From: Telmatactis stephensoni | Taxonomy: Eukaryota > Cnidaria > Anthozoa > Actiniaria > Isophelliidae | Assembly (NCBI GenBank): GCA_029948255.1 | Contig: JALIZF010001757.1 | Span: 434,001-498,000 of the forward strand | Reading direction: 5' to 3' | Length of the DNA: 64,000 nucleotides | Shown here: positions 24,183 through 36,660 of the stretch, in pieces | How positions within the stretch are numbered: position 1 is the stretch's first letter | Layout of the letters: every line of letters begins with the position of its first letter | Program-made: the position numbers and the translations under genes | The notes under the pieces: generated by a model | The model's input: only the letters and a program-made list of their open reading frames with translations | Told to the model about the DNA's origin: nothing | The model's database searches: none

Positions 24183-25543
24183 AATCCGTAAACTAAAAGA
24201 AGATATCTTTTAACTGAACAGCTAGAATTACCGAAGTTTAATAATATTGAAAGCCGAAAGGAATTAAGTTTTATTTTTAGTAGTTTTATATTTGTCAGAG
24301 CTGTTACTGATAAAAGATTTTTCTCTCCATGAAAAGATTACTCTGAGTTTTACAAAATAAAGGTGTTTACGACTGCCGCGATAGTAATATGCTTTTATTT
24401 AATAATTTAATTATTTACTAAAAATAGAAGACAACCAAGAAGTGAACTAAAAAGAAAATTACAATGCCTCGTGTTTATTAAATTTCTAAGAAGCCTCGTC
24501 GAAATTATCTGCTGGTTCATAAAAGATGAACAGTTAATCTAAAAAAAGATGACACATAACAAAATATTTTGAAAATAAGAGCAAATTCCCTCCAGAAAAT
24601 GTTTGCCGGGGGCGTTAATCAGAGAGTACTGTCGCGACAAGAATACTAATACCGTATTTAAAACTAGAAAACTGTTCTAAAATTTATTGAAAAAGTCCAC
24701 AAAATTGATCACAATTGTAACTAAAATCAAACTTTTGAAATGTTTTCCGATAACAGCTCAACAGAATCAAAGATTCAAAGATTGTTAGGAAAAGTGTTAA
24801 ATTGAAAAAACAAAAACAAAAAAAGACATTCACGCCTTCAAGTTCAGTCGTTCGTCACTGACCTAAAAATAAACTGTTAGTTAAGATGCGATTCACAGTA
24901 TTACAGACAAAATTAGCTATATTATAAAGAAATTATGACATATTTTAATATCACTCTTTCTTAGTTGTGCTCAAAGATCCAATTTATCTTTATCAATGAA
25001 TTACAATACCTGGTTGATATCTTAAGACCCCAGACAAAAACAGTGCTATTTTAAACGGCTAAAATAATCTTCTTCTTCTTCTTGCCAAATAAAATGCCAC
25101 CTTTACGCATTTAAAATAGCTAAAAAAGGTGCATATATTGCTTGATATCAGTCGCCACTATATATATTTTATCTATTTAAGACATTATCGATTTTACTTT
25201 CCAACTTACAGTTTATTTGTAGCTCGGCTTCTAGAGAATGTTTCACTCGAACTCACATCAAACTGGCTCTTGAAACCACTGTCGAATTTCTCCGTTCGAT
25301 TTGAAAGAGCATGAACAAAAACACGGCATTATCTTTTAGCTAGGGGTTGCACTTCAGTCTGTAAACCCAACGAACCGCCTCCAAAGGAAACAATTGTCGC
25401 ATATGCCTTAAAGTTATTACTCAGCCATGTGAGATAAACATTCTGAGAATTCAAGTGAAAATATGGCCTTTTGATGTAAGAGATAACGCAATCACTGACT
25501 TTACGTAGGCAAGCATGGAACCAATTTTCTATTTATTTTTTTT
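24183..25543. other. Intergenic, nothing recognised
   Basis: AT-rich DNA. No supported exon or repeat. Confidence 0.45.
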
Positions 25544-25562
25544 GGGGGGGGGGGGGGGGGGG
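25544..25562. repeat. Poly(G) run
   Basis: Nineteen consecutive G on the plus strand, capable of G-quadruplex formation in principle. A T-rich, Kozak-less tract follows at 25760-25860. Confidence 0.9.
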
Positions 25563-26869
25563 CTTGTCTTGTCTGTCTCTCTTCTCTCGAACAATGTCCG
25601 GCAGTTCTATTTTCGCTGTCTGTCTTTCGATCATGGGATCGTTAAGTCAACGTAATTCCTTAATGTCAATGCGCATGTGTAAACCTTGAATTGTAATTGG
25701 TTAAGAATTCATAGGTGACATCTTGAAAAGTCGACAAAAAAGTGGAAATCGCAAACACGATTTCTCTCATTTCTTTCTTTCGTTTCTTTCTTAATTTTCT
25801 TGTGTTTTTTTGTTTTTTGTTTTGTTTTTGTTTGTTTGTTTGTTTTTTCTTATCCTTTTTTCGGTGGTGATACATATGTATCTTCTTACAATAACCGAAG
25901 CCAAAAGACTTAACAAAATGCAAATTTCGTGTTTTTAACATCCATTTTCTCCACAAACTGATTAAAAGATAACTATCTTTCGACTTTTTACAATCGCTGC
26001 AGATCTAGAGTACAATCAAGGTCAATCAGCTGATTGTGCAAATTATTTCCGTTGGCCTTTCACATTAGCTATACTGCCTCTTATAAGAACACTTACAACT
26101 CATTAAAAGCATATGTAATCTTGCTTGGAAGCGTTTGCAAGATATAAATTTTGAAATCAGTCACGTAAGGTAATCGCCGAGTAACGGCTCGTGATTGTTA
26201 GTTTGAGCAATTGCTGAGTAAAATGTAAGGGGTAAATGATCCTTTTTGTGTTGCTAATTCGTCTCAGTCAACTTCAAACTAGAGTAATTGATAACTTAAG
26301 GACGATGGCAGATCGGTGCGCAGTTTATCCCTATCCATCAGCGGTCCGTTTTACGGATCTTTAATCCCTAGAGGACGAACGACGTCCACAGACGTCGATA
26401 AATATGAGCACTTCTTAAAAAAATATACCTCTCACACTTCGAAAATCAGTTCTGAAGGTTCCTTGATTCTGCCAACTAAGTTTTTCAAACTTTGACAGCG
26501 AAAGAGACCACTTTGAGTCTCGGATTTTTGTAAGATATCGTTTGTCTTAACACGAAACCAAAAATGCGCATTTTGCGCGTCATAGGTCAACACGTGAATA
26601 CATGCTTTTCTCTTTGATGTTAATGGAAAATACTTCCTTAAAAAACAAAAGTCGCCTCTGACAGGAAAGTTTGGAGTTTTTGTGATTTTCATCTCACCTT
26701 ATAAAACTAGGGACCCCTTGTGAAACAGAGACAGTTTCCTTGACAAGGCCTTTCTGAGAGTCGGAATAATTTTCAATGGCCAAATTAAACAAACTGACCT
26801 TCGTCCTCTACGGATTAAAGCTAAATGAAGCTCCACAGAATGGAAAGAATTCAAAATTAGTGTGAGGTC
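25563..26869. other. Intergenic, nothing recognised
   Basis: Includes a TTTG/TTTTG-rich stretch (25790-25860). Minus-strand ORFs at 25666-25956 and 26432-26692 have no recognisable domain. Confidence 0.45.
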
Positions 26870-26917
26870 ACTGGGAATCAAACTCGGGGCCTTTCGTGTA
26901 GTAGGCCGTGCGCGCAC
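26870..26917 (-). repeat. Fragment of tRNA-derived SINE head
   Basis: On the minus strand the segment has an anticodon-arm-like hairpin (GGCCTACTACACGAAAGGCC) followed by a box B-like GAGTTTGATTCC. The 5' box A half is missing where MITE F begins at 26918, so the MITE probably inserted into it. Confidence 0.45.
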
Positions 26918-27357
26918 TAAGGCCCCGTTCAAACGAGAACGCAAGTCAATGCAAGTTTTGACTTGCGACTGCTTGTCTCCCGTCCCCGCTCCACGCAAGT
27001 CAGCACAAGTTCGTTCAAAAATTCTCGGCGAAAATCAGCTAGCTGAAGGACAAGGAGAAAATCCGGTTTGTTGTTCCCTGAATTACTTGAAGGAGAGAAA
27101 ATGTGCAGGAATTCGGACTAAAAGAGAAAAAAATAACTTACGAAGCTTAGCGCGTTGACTGTTCAAACGAGGCAAAACTTGCATTCATCAACTTGCGATC
27201 AAATTTAATTTGAGCAAGCTCAAACTGCTTGCAAATTCTCGCAAGTTGATGCATGTAGATGCAAGTCATGCAATGCAAGTTGGTATTCAAACGAAGGTGC
27301 AAGTCCGTGCTAGTCAAAACTTGCATCGACTTGCGTTCTCATTTGTACAAGGCCTAA
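26918..27357. mobile_element. Harbinger-type MITE (family F) with TAA target duplication
   Basis: TIRs of about 45 bp: GAACGCAAGTC followed by ATGCAAGTTTTGAC at the left and the complement of GAACGCAAGTC, ATGCAAGTTTTGAC at the right. TAA occurs at 26918-26920 and 27355-27357, the 3-bp target preference of PIF/Harbinger. The interior has many GCAAGTT repeats. ORFs across it are shadows. Confidence 0.75.
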
Positions 27358-27680
27358 CCTCTATAAAACGTCGGGATTTCTCTAACCTGCGGAGGCATCT
27401 CTTGGATGAGTACCCAGGGGCCGATTATTCGTGGAAGCCTCCGATTAACGCTAATCCAAGATTAAGAAAACCATTGGTTTTAATCCTGGGTTAGCGGTTA
27501 TCGGACTTTCAGAAACCGATCGAGCCTAGATGTCTAAACAAGAAGTGCATATGACTGGAAGTCTTTTCTGATCATATCAAGGGATTTCAGAATTTACATG
27601 TGCATACTTGCCAAAATATGTTGTTTTTCTTGTTACACAACGTATAACTAGGTGTGAACACTGAATTACATTATGCGAGA

Positions 27681-27806
27681 GGTTTTCGTATGAGTTGGAA
27701 TCTTACCGCACCGTACCGTGATCGTGTCAGTGCCGTGTTGTCTATAGAAACATTGGAAATTCCTGCCCTAACAATTCCGTTTTCCCAGTCATACGAATCT
27801 GCTCTG
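27681..27806. mobile_element. MITE family A, diverged copy
   Basis: TTTTCGTATGAG at the left, CATACGAATCTGCTCT at the right, internal GTGTCAGTGCCGTG and TCTATAGAAACATT as in the 8604 copy. Confidence 0.75.
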
Positions 27807-28074
27807 TAACTTACTTTTGATAATCTGGTAGCTTTACATGAGCTCTTCCGTTCTTTTAGCTGAGAAAAAAGCCAGGAAAGATGCAAGTAATGATAGATTT
27901 ATCAAAAATATCACGATGTCCCTACTTGAGGAGATGACTCATGTACGCGCAAATTAGGGCTTGATTTGGTTGATATTACCCAACAGTTATAGATGACCAC
28001 TCAAGAGACCCCATTAACTAATCCAGTTTAGTTACGGAATCTAAGAGCTACTATTTTTACTTTGGCAAGAGTGT

Positions 28075-28495
28075 TTGAGTGTTTATGCCGGGTACTACTT
28101 GGTCAAATGGTCACGATGAAGTCGACAGTGCAAAAACGTGCACCGTTTGAGTGGTATAAATGGCCAATGAAAAGGCTACCCCAGATTTTAAGAGTTCAAA
28201 GAGTACCCGGCATGGGTACATCTTGGTCAAAATCATCTAATACGCTAAAATGGTCACGATGAAGTCGACAGTGCAAAAACGTGCACCATTTGAGTGGTTT
28301 AAATTGCCACTGAAAAGGCTACCCCAGATTTTAAGAGTTCAAAGAGTTCAAAGAGTACCCGGCATGGGCACATCTTGGTCAAAATCATCTAATACGCTAA
28401 AATGGTCACGATGAAGTCGACAGTGCAAAAACGTGCACCGTTTGAGTGGTTTAAATTGCCACTGAAAAGGCTGCCCCAGATTTTAAGAGTTCAAA
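28075..28495. repeat. Tandem repeat, 143-152-bp unit, three copies
   Basis: TCACGATGAAGTCGACAGTG begins at 28111, 28254 and 28406. Each unit contains GTACCCGGCATGGG and CCCAGATTTTAAGAGTTC. Later copies are nearly identical. The plus-strand ORF here is a shadow. Confidence 0.93.
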
Positions 28496-28861
28496 GCTTT
28501 TGAGGTTATTTCTATTAGCCAATTTGAAGAGCGAAAAACAAATTTCCTTTAGTAGAACCTCTTTTTATTTAATCTTTATCTTTAGGTACTATTTTTCGGT
28601 ATCATCTTCTATTATATATATAACTGTCGATCTAGCTCATACTGAAAGCCAAAAATTTGTCTATAAAAAGTGTTCAAGACGGATTTCATTATTTTTAAGA
28701 GCTGCATTAATATCATAGTGTTAATTGATTATTATTCATGTTATATCACCTATAAAGTTAGGACATTTAATTAGGCACTTAAAATTACAACCTAGTCTAG
28801 TCAGTATGAACTGACTGGGCCTTTTATCTTGAAATCGCAATTCAATTCAATTTTTAAATTC

Positions 28862-29280
28862 ACTTTATTCCACATTAAATATTCAGAATAGATAACACAT
28901 CCTCCGTTTTTAACAGTATTTAAATGAAAAATTATTATAACATAGCTACAATCTTACGCGCGCTCTGATTGGCCAGAGAGCTATGAACTGTTTGCCCATG
29001 GGCTGCACGGCTCCGTTTTTAACGTTCTAGGCTCTGTTATAAATCAATTAGACAACAGAAAGCCGCTTGCACATTGCGTTATAGACGCACTTGAGAAAAT
29101 ATAAAGAACTCTTAACAAACTAGAGTCGCACTCGGCTACGCCTCGTACCACTCTTACGTTTGTTAATCGTTCTTTATATTTTCTCTCGTGCGTCTATAAC
29201 GCCATGGACGCGCGGCTATCTGTTGTCTAATTGATAACTATTCCACATTGAATATTCAGAATAGATAACAGATAGATAAT
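28862..29280. mobile_element. Fold-back element G flanked by 35-bp direct repeats
   Basis: TATTCAGAATAGATAACA occurs as a direct repeat near 28885 and 29258. Between them, 29043-29235 is a hairpin whose ends are ATCAATTAGACAACAGA and its complement and whose arms include GCGTTATAGACGCAC and GAGAAAATATAAAGAAC. A CTCTGATTGGCC motif at 28965 recalls element C. Confidence 0.65.
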
Positions 29281-30185
29281 TAATAGATAATAGATAAATA
29301 GCTGGATTTCATTAGAGTCATGTGTAGCAGCCAAAGTAGCAGAAGCTTTCGAGTTGGCTGCTGTTTTTCAATAAGCTTTGATTTGGAGCTAAGCTACCAG
29401 TTGTAGTACACAGATAAGGCAATGTATACTAATTAAGAATCTGTCATTACGTTTTGTGGATTAACGGCAAGGAAGAATAAAAAAGAAAAAGAGAGAAATA
29501 CAGACGGATTTTCTGATACATTTTCAGTTTCAAAGAATGTATTGCGATGAAAGATATTGTTTAAACTTATTCTTAAAAGAGGAATTATTGGATAATTATA
29601 TTTTCGAGGTCCAACAGGACACGCTCCCAAAGGACGGAGGTTAAATATTTGAAGGTAAATTTACCATAATTCGTTCCAATATTTATTCTAGATAGATTTT
29701 CACTACCTGCATTTCGTGTATTCTATGAGTGACCCGTTTGCCTTTCGTGCACTCAAGCTCCGTATAGAGACTCCCTGGCGAGTATAGCTCTCTTAGGCGA
29801 CCTCTCTTCCTCTTTAAACGTCACTTGAACCCTTAATTAGCGTAATAGACCATATCGGAGTTCTGTGTTGTTCAACGTCCGTTTCGAATCGAAACTTTAA
29901 AGTTTAAAGTATTTGCTTCGTTCATTCACCTTCCCGAATTCATTCACGGTGCCTTTCCACGGGCAGTTACCAAAACTGAATGTTACTATTAAGTACAATT
30001 GAGGCAATATCGACATTGGTCGGGAGAAATTTAAAATTAACGCATCTTTTGTGTTACAGTTTGCCCTTCCGTTCAAAAAACGGTGTTTGTTTGTTGTTTT
30101 TTGGTTGTGGTTGTGGTGGTGTTATTGTTGTTTGTTTTGTTTTGTTTTGTTTAAAGTGCGAAAACGGAGAAGACGCGTTTTCATA
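29281..30185. other. Intergenic, nothing recognised
   Basis: No supported gene. TTGT- and GTTTT-rich low-complexity sequence lies at 30080-30150. Confidence 0.45.
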
Positions 30186-30189
30186 TATA

Positions 30190-30535
30190 TCCGGATTAAA
30201 GGCGGTGTTACACGAGACGAAAAGTAATTCTGCGTTTAGACCAGATCCCGGCTCCCGTGATCACCCTCAAATATCTACACTATTATTGTGTACGGAGGAT
30301 CACTTCCTGATTAACGACACCAGTCATAATTTGTCTACTCTCATATACTCCAAGTAACTGTGTTCAGACCAGATATCCCTCCCGTGATCACCCTCAAATA
30401 TCTACACTATTATTGTGTACGGAGGATCACTTCCTGATTAATGACCACCAGTCATAATTTGTCTACTTTCATGTACTCCAAGTAATACTGTGTTCAGACC
30501 AGATATCCCTCCCGTGATCACCCTCACGAATATCA
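30190..30535. repeat. Solo end of MITE family H, then a 127-bp tandem repeat
   Basis: AAAGGCGGTGTTACACGAGA at 30190 matches the termini of the complete element at 35462. It is followed by about 2.3 copies of a unit containing CCCGTGATCACCCTCA and GTGTACGGAGGATCACTTCC. Confidence 0.75.
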
Positions 30536-32364
30536 CTGACTTAATTCCTCATGCACTCAAACTCTGTAATGCCGATCCGAAAACATTCTTGACCAGTTCT
30601 AATACTTACTCAATATCCTCAAGGGTAGTCACTTTTGCTTCAACTATTATTTTTTAGTTCTTAAATCTTTTCAGCTCAGATCAGTGTTTGGTGACGTTGA
30701 TCATAAAATTTAATCATTATATATCATTAAATCCAGAACTTTCTAGAACGTAATTATCTCAGTTCTTACTTTAACATAATTTTCCGTGGACCATTAAAGA
30801 GAGAAAGAAAAATCTGTAAGTGAGAATATTGAACGTTTTCGAAATTTTCCGGTCGTTTTCGACATTTTCCGGTAATCCTATTCTGTCTCATATGGACTTA
30901 ATTGAACAAGCAAATTGTTTGCCTCTTCAACACCGGGGGAAGGCATTATTTTCCTGTATCTTAAAAGGCTCGAAATCTCTGATGAATCGTAACTTGGATA
31001 TCCAAACATTCATTATATAACGACTTGTCAATTTGTATCTTGTGTAGCTACGTACCATGGCCGTGCAATCGGGTCGTATAGCTAGTGAATGGAAAATTGA
31101 AACTGTAGTTTTGAGTCATAGTTTTCTTTTACAAATCCAACTGTAAACTACTGGATTATGTAAATTTGTTTTTCTAGGTGTGGGATGTGTTTTTTCAGAT
31201 GATTTTTTTGTGTATGTTTTCGCAATTTCGGTTTCGGATCTTACCTCCATGAACGCCTAACAGTGGGTCTCAATGGGGTTAACCGTTAGCCGCAAAACGG
31301 CCAAAAATTTAGCCATTACGCGTAGAAATAGAAAAAGAAAAAGAAAAATTAAAACTGTTTATCATAAAAAATAGTTAGTCGTAAAACTTATTTTCTAGCA
31401 ATAACTTTCACTTTGAATGTAATAAGCACATAGATGAAGCTTTCATGAGTCTTACTGATTTCATCGTCGTTTACCGAAACGTGAAGCTGGGGGTCTTGTG
31501 CGGTAAACCAGAAGAGCTCTACGACCTTGAATATGTTATTAATCAATCAAAATTAATTTTTAACCTTTTTAACCTCGAAAAACAATGAAAGTTGATCATT
31601 AATCTTTCTGTTAATTGTAATGGGAAGAAATTCACTGTAAACAAAAGCCAAAATGTTTACCATTTTAAAACCATAAAAACCACCACCTCAATGAGCCCCT
31701 GCTCGCCTTCGTCAAGTACTCCACCTCATGCACTTTACAACTCCCCCTACCCTCCCCCTTTTGGGAGTAAAAATCAGTCATGTTAAAAACTCAGCTGTCA
31801 GTACTATTTGTATTGGTGCTAATCCTTTTTAGGGATTACTACAATCATAAGACATTTAAGTAGTCTATAACGAAAAAAACGTTGAATATCCTAATCCCTT
31901 TGAAAGCTTACCCGACAAAAACAGGCTTTTATATATGGATTTTGGTGCCATTTTTTATTGGAGTCACTCAGAGGCCAGGGTCAAACGGACTTAACTGAAC
32001 TGCCTCTAGGCAAAAAGGGTGCCCACTCCATGCATCCTTTAAAAACTGAATCATATATTTGGGAGCGCACAAATATCCACATTTCTTAGAATGAGCTAAT
32101 GCTCGTTTGTTCTTCTGCCATTAAATAGTCAAAATTTGATCATTACTCGCGCCAGGCCGCAGGCCGCGCGAGTCTAGGTTCCCAACAGGTTTCGTCGTCG
32201 TCGTAGTTCATGTCACACTAGAGAACCTACACATGGGTTTCCTGTGTTTAGACAATGTTTCCTGTCGCCTTGCGAAATGGCCATTCTTGCGCAATACTGT
32301 ACACGCGCAATGCATTACTGGGTGCTTCAACCATGCTTCAAGTGACCAAGCTCCGCCATTAGAC
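30536..32364. other. Gene-poor interval, GC-rich at its right end
   Basis: Nothing firm up to about 32140. From 32145 to 32364 the sequence is richer in CpG (GCGCCAGGCCGCAGGCCGCG) and could be a promoter for the small ORF at 32365. Confidence 0.35.
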
Positions 32365-32472
32365 ATGAGATTTCGAAGTAAGTTTTTAGCCTTTTTCTCC
32401 GTGATTATTGTTGTTCTTTTCATATGTCAGATAGAATTACCGTTTACAAATCTAGAGGAGATGTCTTGTTGA
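32365..32472 (+). CDS. Possible first exon of a type II membrane protein
   Basis: A 35-codon ORF starts MRFRSKF and runs into a strongly hydrophobic helix (LAFFSVIIVVLFIC) followed by a polar stretch. Such a short basic start, single anchor and stem is typical of Golgi glycosyl- and sulfotransferases. It lies right after a CpG-rich segment. There is no obvious donor before its TGA stop, and I found no downstream exon, so it may equally be a chance ORF. Confidence 0.25.
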   Translation: MRFRSKFLAFFSVIIVVLFICQIELPFTNLEEMSC

Positions 32473-32797
32473 ATATTTTGCTGATTCATAGAAGATTTTA
32501 AAGCTTCATCGATCGTACTTGAAATAAGACGGCGGGGACTTCAAATCGGTCTTCTCAAAACCTAACCAAAGCATTCTAGAATCTATCAGGAACCACACAC
32601 AGTTCCATTAGACGTAGTACTTTTATTGTCAATAATGAATTTAAGAAATATACATGGAAATAAAGCTTTTGTTTTTTTTCAAAGTCTTGTTTTGAACAGT
32701 GATATTTTCATGTGCGTGATCGAGAAAGAATACCAGTCTCGAGAAATACACGCATCATAAATAAATCCAGGAAAACTACAAGTCATCTGTTAAAAAT

Positions 32798-34000
32798 AAT
32801 TGAATTATCACAGAGCAGTGAATCATTCCAATTTTATTCTGTCAAGTGATATAGAAACAAATCATGGTCCTATTGATCCCTTTAAGACTATCTAAGCACC
32901 TTATAGTCAAAACAAAGTGGTGTTGTTTGGGTTCAATGTACTTGTAGGTACCAAGTGCATGTGTACTGAGCCATGTCCCTTACATCACTAATATTTGCCC
33001 ACAGAAATAATGGTATTTCATCATCAATAACTTAGTTCAAATAATGAACATTGGTAATGAACTGTATGGTAGTTTATCTAGACCATCCTGACAAACATTT
33101 TTAATGTTATAAACAAGAACCTGAAATAATTTCCATATTTACTACAGGTACAGTCCAAGCTACAATGGTATATTCGGTATATTCATGACTGTTGTACACT
33201 TGTCTAGAAATTTTTGATTACTGTACATCATTGGTGAATATAATGCAGTCTTTAATCACACAAAATTATATCTAATTCATAATAACAATTAGTTGTAGTA
33301 CTGTGGCCATGTACTGTACCTCAGATGGTAAAAACTATTTGATTCACAGGGTAACTGGGCTACCTGTGGCTATTGGCATTGGGTGATACAGATATCAATG
33401 TGCATCTAATTATAGGCTGTTCAGCAGAAGTATTAAGTGAACTGTGGAATTTTGTTCCATGTTCTACAAATGAGCTTAAAGTCTCTGAATTCCAATACCA
33501 GGTAGATTTTATCAGAGAAAACCAAAGAGCATACAAAGATATACCACAACAGCATTATAATAAAGTCAGGTTCCTTGAGGGTGAGGCATAGCAATCAGAT
33601 TGCATTTCTAGCATGTGAAGCAAAATAGTTTTTACCCTCTGAGGTACAGTACATGGCTACAGTACTACAACCAATTGTTATTATGAATGAGATATAATTT
33701 TGTGTGATTAAAGACTGCATTGTATTCACCAATTTGTACAGTAATCAAAAGTTTCTAGTGTACAGTTTATAGTCATGAATATACCACTGTAGCTTGGACT
33801 GTAGTCAAGTATATAGGTAGTACTGCATATGGAAAATATTTCAGGTACTTTTTGACGGGACAGTCTAGATGAACTACCACACTGCAGAGTACCTGCATTC
33901 AACCCAAACAATAGCACATTGTCTTGACTATAAGGTGCTTGGATAGTCTTATATCACTTGAGAGAATAAAATTGGAATGATTCACTCTGTGATTCAAATT
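32798..34000. mobile_element. Long-TIR element I with a unique interior
   Basis: The left arm (about 32798-33351) and the right arm (about 33613-34000) are inverted copies with indels: TGAATCATTCCAATTTTATT near the outer ends, GCCATGTACTGTACCTCAGA near the inner ends. The interior of about 260 bp (33352-33612) is not repeated and contains a coding-like 72-codon plus-strand frame at 33373-33591 ending in TAG. No transposase is visible, so it is non-autonomous. Confidence 0.8.
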
Positions 34001-34117
34001 CAGTTTAAGTAGAATGCTTCGCATCCACGAGTTAAAAACCTCACTATCACCCTCTGTCAATCCCCCCAGACTATCCACTTTCTATCATACTTGCTCAAAG
34101 CCCGCACATCTTAGACT

Positions 34118-34309
34118 GCGAGCAGTCCCACTTTTCCCTCCTGAATCAGAAATAAAAAGAAACGAGTGTTGCAGGATTCCTGTACCGGAAGTATTTCGTT
34201 CGGGTCTTTTGCACTCCCAAGACCCCAACGAAATACTTCCGGTACAGGAATCCCGCAACGCTCGTTTCTTTTTATTTCTGATTCAGGAGGGAAATGTGGG
34301 ACTGCTCGC
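34118..34309. mobile_element. Near-perfect palindromic MITE (family J)
   Basis: A 192-bp hairpin bounded by GCGAGCAGTCCCAC and its complement. The arms (CCCTCCTGAATCAGAAATAA, then AAGAAACGAGTGTTG) pair with only a few mismatches around a loop of about 16 bp near 34213. ORFs on both strands give almost the same peptide because of the symmetry. Confidence 0.9.
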
Positions 34310-34511
34310 AAACTAGCACATCTTTTAGGCGCGAGTGAGCTCTGCTGCGCAGTGTCTAGTTATTTAATTCATTCTTTGATTCATGAGTGTTTTCTCGGCT
34401 CTGAGATATTTTACGTTATAGCCTTAATATGTTTACAAACTTTTCGACAAACCTAGTCTGGACATGGTCAATTTAAGCTGATGCCTGTCCGGCTTTAAGA
34501 TAACACTAACT

Positions 34512-34813
34512 CAGGGTTCGTACAGGTCATGGAAAACCTGGAAAGTCATGGAATTTCATGATTTCTTTTCCAGGCCTGGAAAGTTATGGAATTTAGATTA
34601 AGGTCATGGAAAATCATGGAAAATGGCACGGAAAGAAATCTTGGCTTGATTTTAGGCAAAGAGATGAAATTATATTTTTTCCAATAGAAAGTAATCCATT
34701 TTCATGAAAAGTATCGTCCAAATTTTGGTCATGGAAAATATAAAAGAAGTCATGGAAAAGGTCATTGAAAGTCATGGAATTTTGATACTCCAAACTGAAG
34801 AGTACGAACCCTG
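34512..34813. mobile_element. hAT-like MITE (family K)
   Basis: CAGGGTTCGTAC at 34512 and GTACGAACCCTG ending at 34813 are perfect 12-bp TIRs. TAACT flanks both sides (34507-34511 and 34814-34818). The interior is built from GGTCATGGAAA repeats. CAGGG termini are hAT-like, although hAT target duplications are usually longer; superfamily assignment is inference. Confidence 0.8.
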
Positions 34814-34885
34814 TAACTGCAGAAACAAGGTCGCTATCACGGCCAGCACGGCCTTGGAAAGGTCTGATATAATTAAGGTTGATTA

Positions 34886-35125
34886 AATCTAGTCGCCATA
34901 TTGTATGACGTCTTCAATATGTCCTTCCGTATTCCGCTCATTGCTGCCATTTTGAATGACGTCATAACAGACGCAAGGTCGCGAAAATTCACGGTAATCA
35001 CGACCTTTACATGGCCGCTATAAATGTTAGTCGTTTTTTGTCGCCATAACTTATGACGTCATCAATAGATAAGTCTTTCGAATTTCCATTCATCGTTTGT
35101 CGCCATTTTGAATGACGTCATTAGC
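34886..35125. repeat. Degenerate repeat of GCCAT(T)TTGAATGACGTCAT blocks
   Basis: Four blocks close to CGCCATTTTGAATGACGTCA occur about every 60-80 bp. Confidence 0.7.
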
Positions 35126-35461
35126 TCAACTAAAAACACTCAAATTTTGGACTAATAGCTCAGAAGCAAGTGAGGTAGCGTTTCCCTTCGTCAAGTTTTT
35201 TAATGCTATAATCCGTATTTGAAGTACAGCAGTTTTTAAGTTTTTATGTTATATTGTATGAGACGTTTTTAAAAAGGCTTCCTTTTAAGATTTCGATTAC
35301 CCTCAGCTGTGAAGAAAGCCACTCGAATGCCTATTTATTAATATAGATTTTACGTAGTATAACAAATATAAGGTGAAAAAACTCGGTTAATTTGTACGCG
35401 TTGCTAAATACTTCTGGTTTCCGTGATGACGGCTTTTGTAATAATAAATCTGGTTTTATTT

Positions 35462-35682
35462 AAGGCGGTGTTAGGCGAGACGTTTTCCGCGGAACGTTGC
35501 AACAACTTGCAATATTTTGCGTTGCGATTTTCTGACTTGGATTCAAAAACTCGCAACGCGTTGCCGAAGCGAAAATTGCAAGGAAAATCGTTCCAAATGT
35601 CATGTTCCACGAGAAAGATTTTTAACGCAACGCTGTTGCGCTGAAAATCGTCGTTAAAAATCCTCTCGTGTAACACCGCCTT
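35462..35682. mobile_element. MITE family H, complete
   Basis: TIRs AAGGCGGTGTTAGGCGAGA and, inverted, AAGGCGGTGTTACACGAGA. The interior has inverted TTGCAACA/GCGTTGCG motifs. The exact target duplication is not clear. Both-strand ORFs are shadows. A solo end of the family lies at 30190. Confidence 0.8.
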
Positions 35683-36407
35683 TATTGCCTTGGACAATTT
35701 TTTGATAATTATTCAATTTCGGCGTGCTCTATATAGCTACAGAGGAGATTGGCGTGGAGTTAGACCGACTTTAGTTAAAAGCTAAGTCGTAACTCGAGTT
35801 CTCAAGAAAGAAGCATCGATCTTGAATTCATTCAATATTCATCACAAGACAGGTTTTGAAAAAGTTGTATATTGCTTAAGTTCTTTTTTACTGTTTTCTA
35901 TTGAGACAGTTGAATGGGCATAAATTTTCAACGCAACACTATGAAGCAAATCTTTGATTTATTCTAAGGTGTTTTGAACAGCTTTCTTTTAAGAACAGCT
36001 AGCGCTAAGTTTTATTTTTGTGCGTTTTATGATAAAAATGTCTTAATCGGACAAGCTTTATATTTCGTAAAATTACCAGTGATACCAGCTCAATCCAAAA
36101 GGTTAGACAAGATATTGCTTATATGGTTTTGACCACAAATTTCAACCAAGACAAGCGTTCGTACATTAATTTTAAGAGCAAAGAAAAATAGATTACGCTC
36201 AATAGAGCAACAATATAAGCAAAACAAAGACTACGCCACTGATACCGAAGAGTTCTTATAGAATCCTATGATGATCTTTTCCTGTTTATCATAAGATAGA
36301 CTATACTATAACTGAGTAATCAGGACACTCGTGAAGTATTACAAAAGCCGATAAAATCTAAAAGTGTCTTTACGACGTTCGAGACTTTTCTGTTGGAGCT
36401 TACTTTG

Positions 36408-36660
<253 letters not shown>

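Noticed and set aside
26862..27494. Plus-strand ORFs near 26.9-27.5 kb
   Set aside because: They lie over the SINE fragment and MITE F with its GCAAGTT repeats.
29980..30357. 125-aa plus-strand ORF
   Set aside because: Runs through a TTGT-rich tract, a MITE end and the 127-bp tandem repeat.
34014..34456. Plus- and minus-strand ORFs with almost the same peptide
   Set aside because: Consequence of the 192-bp palindrome.
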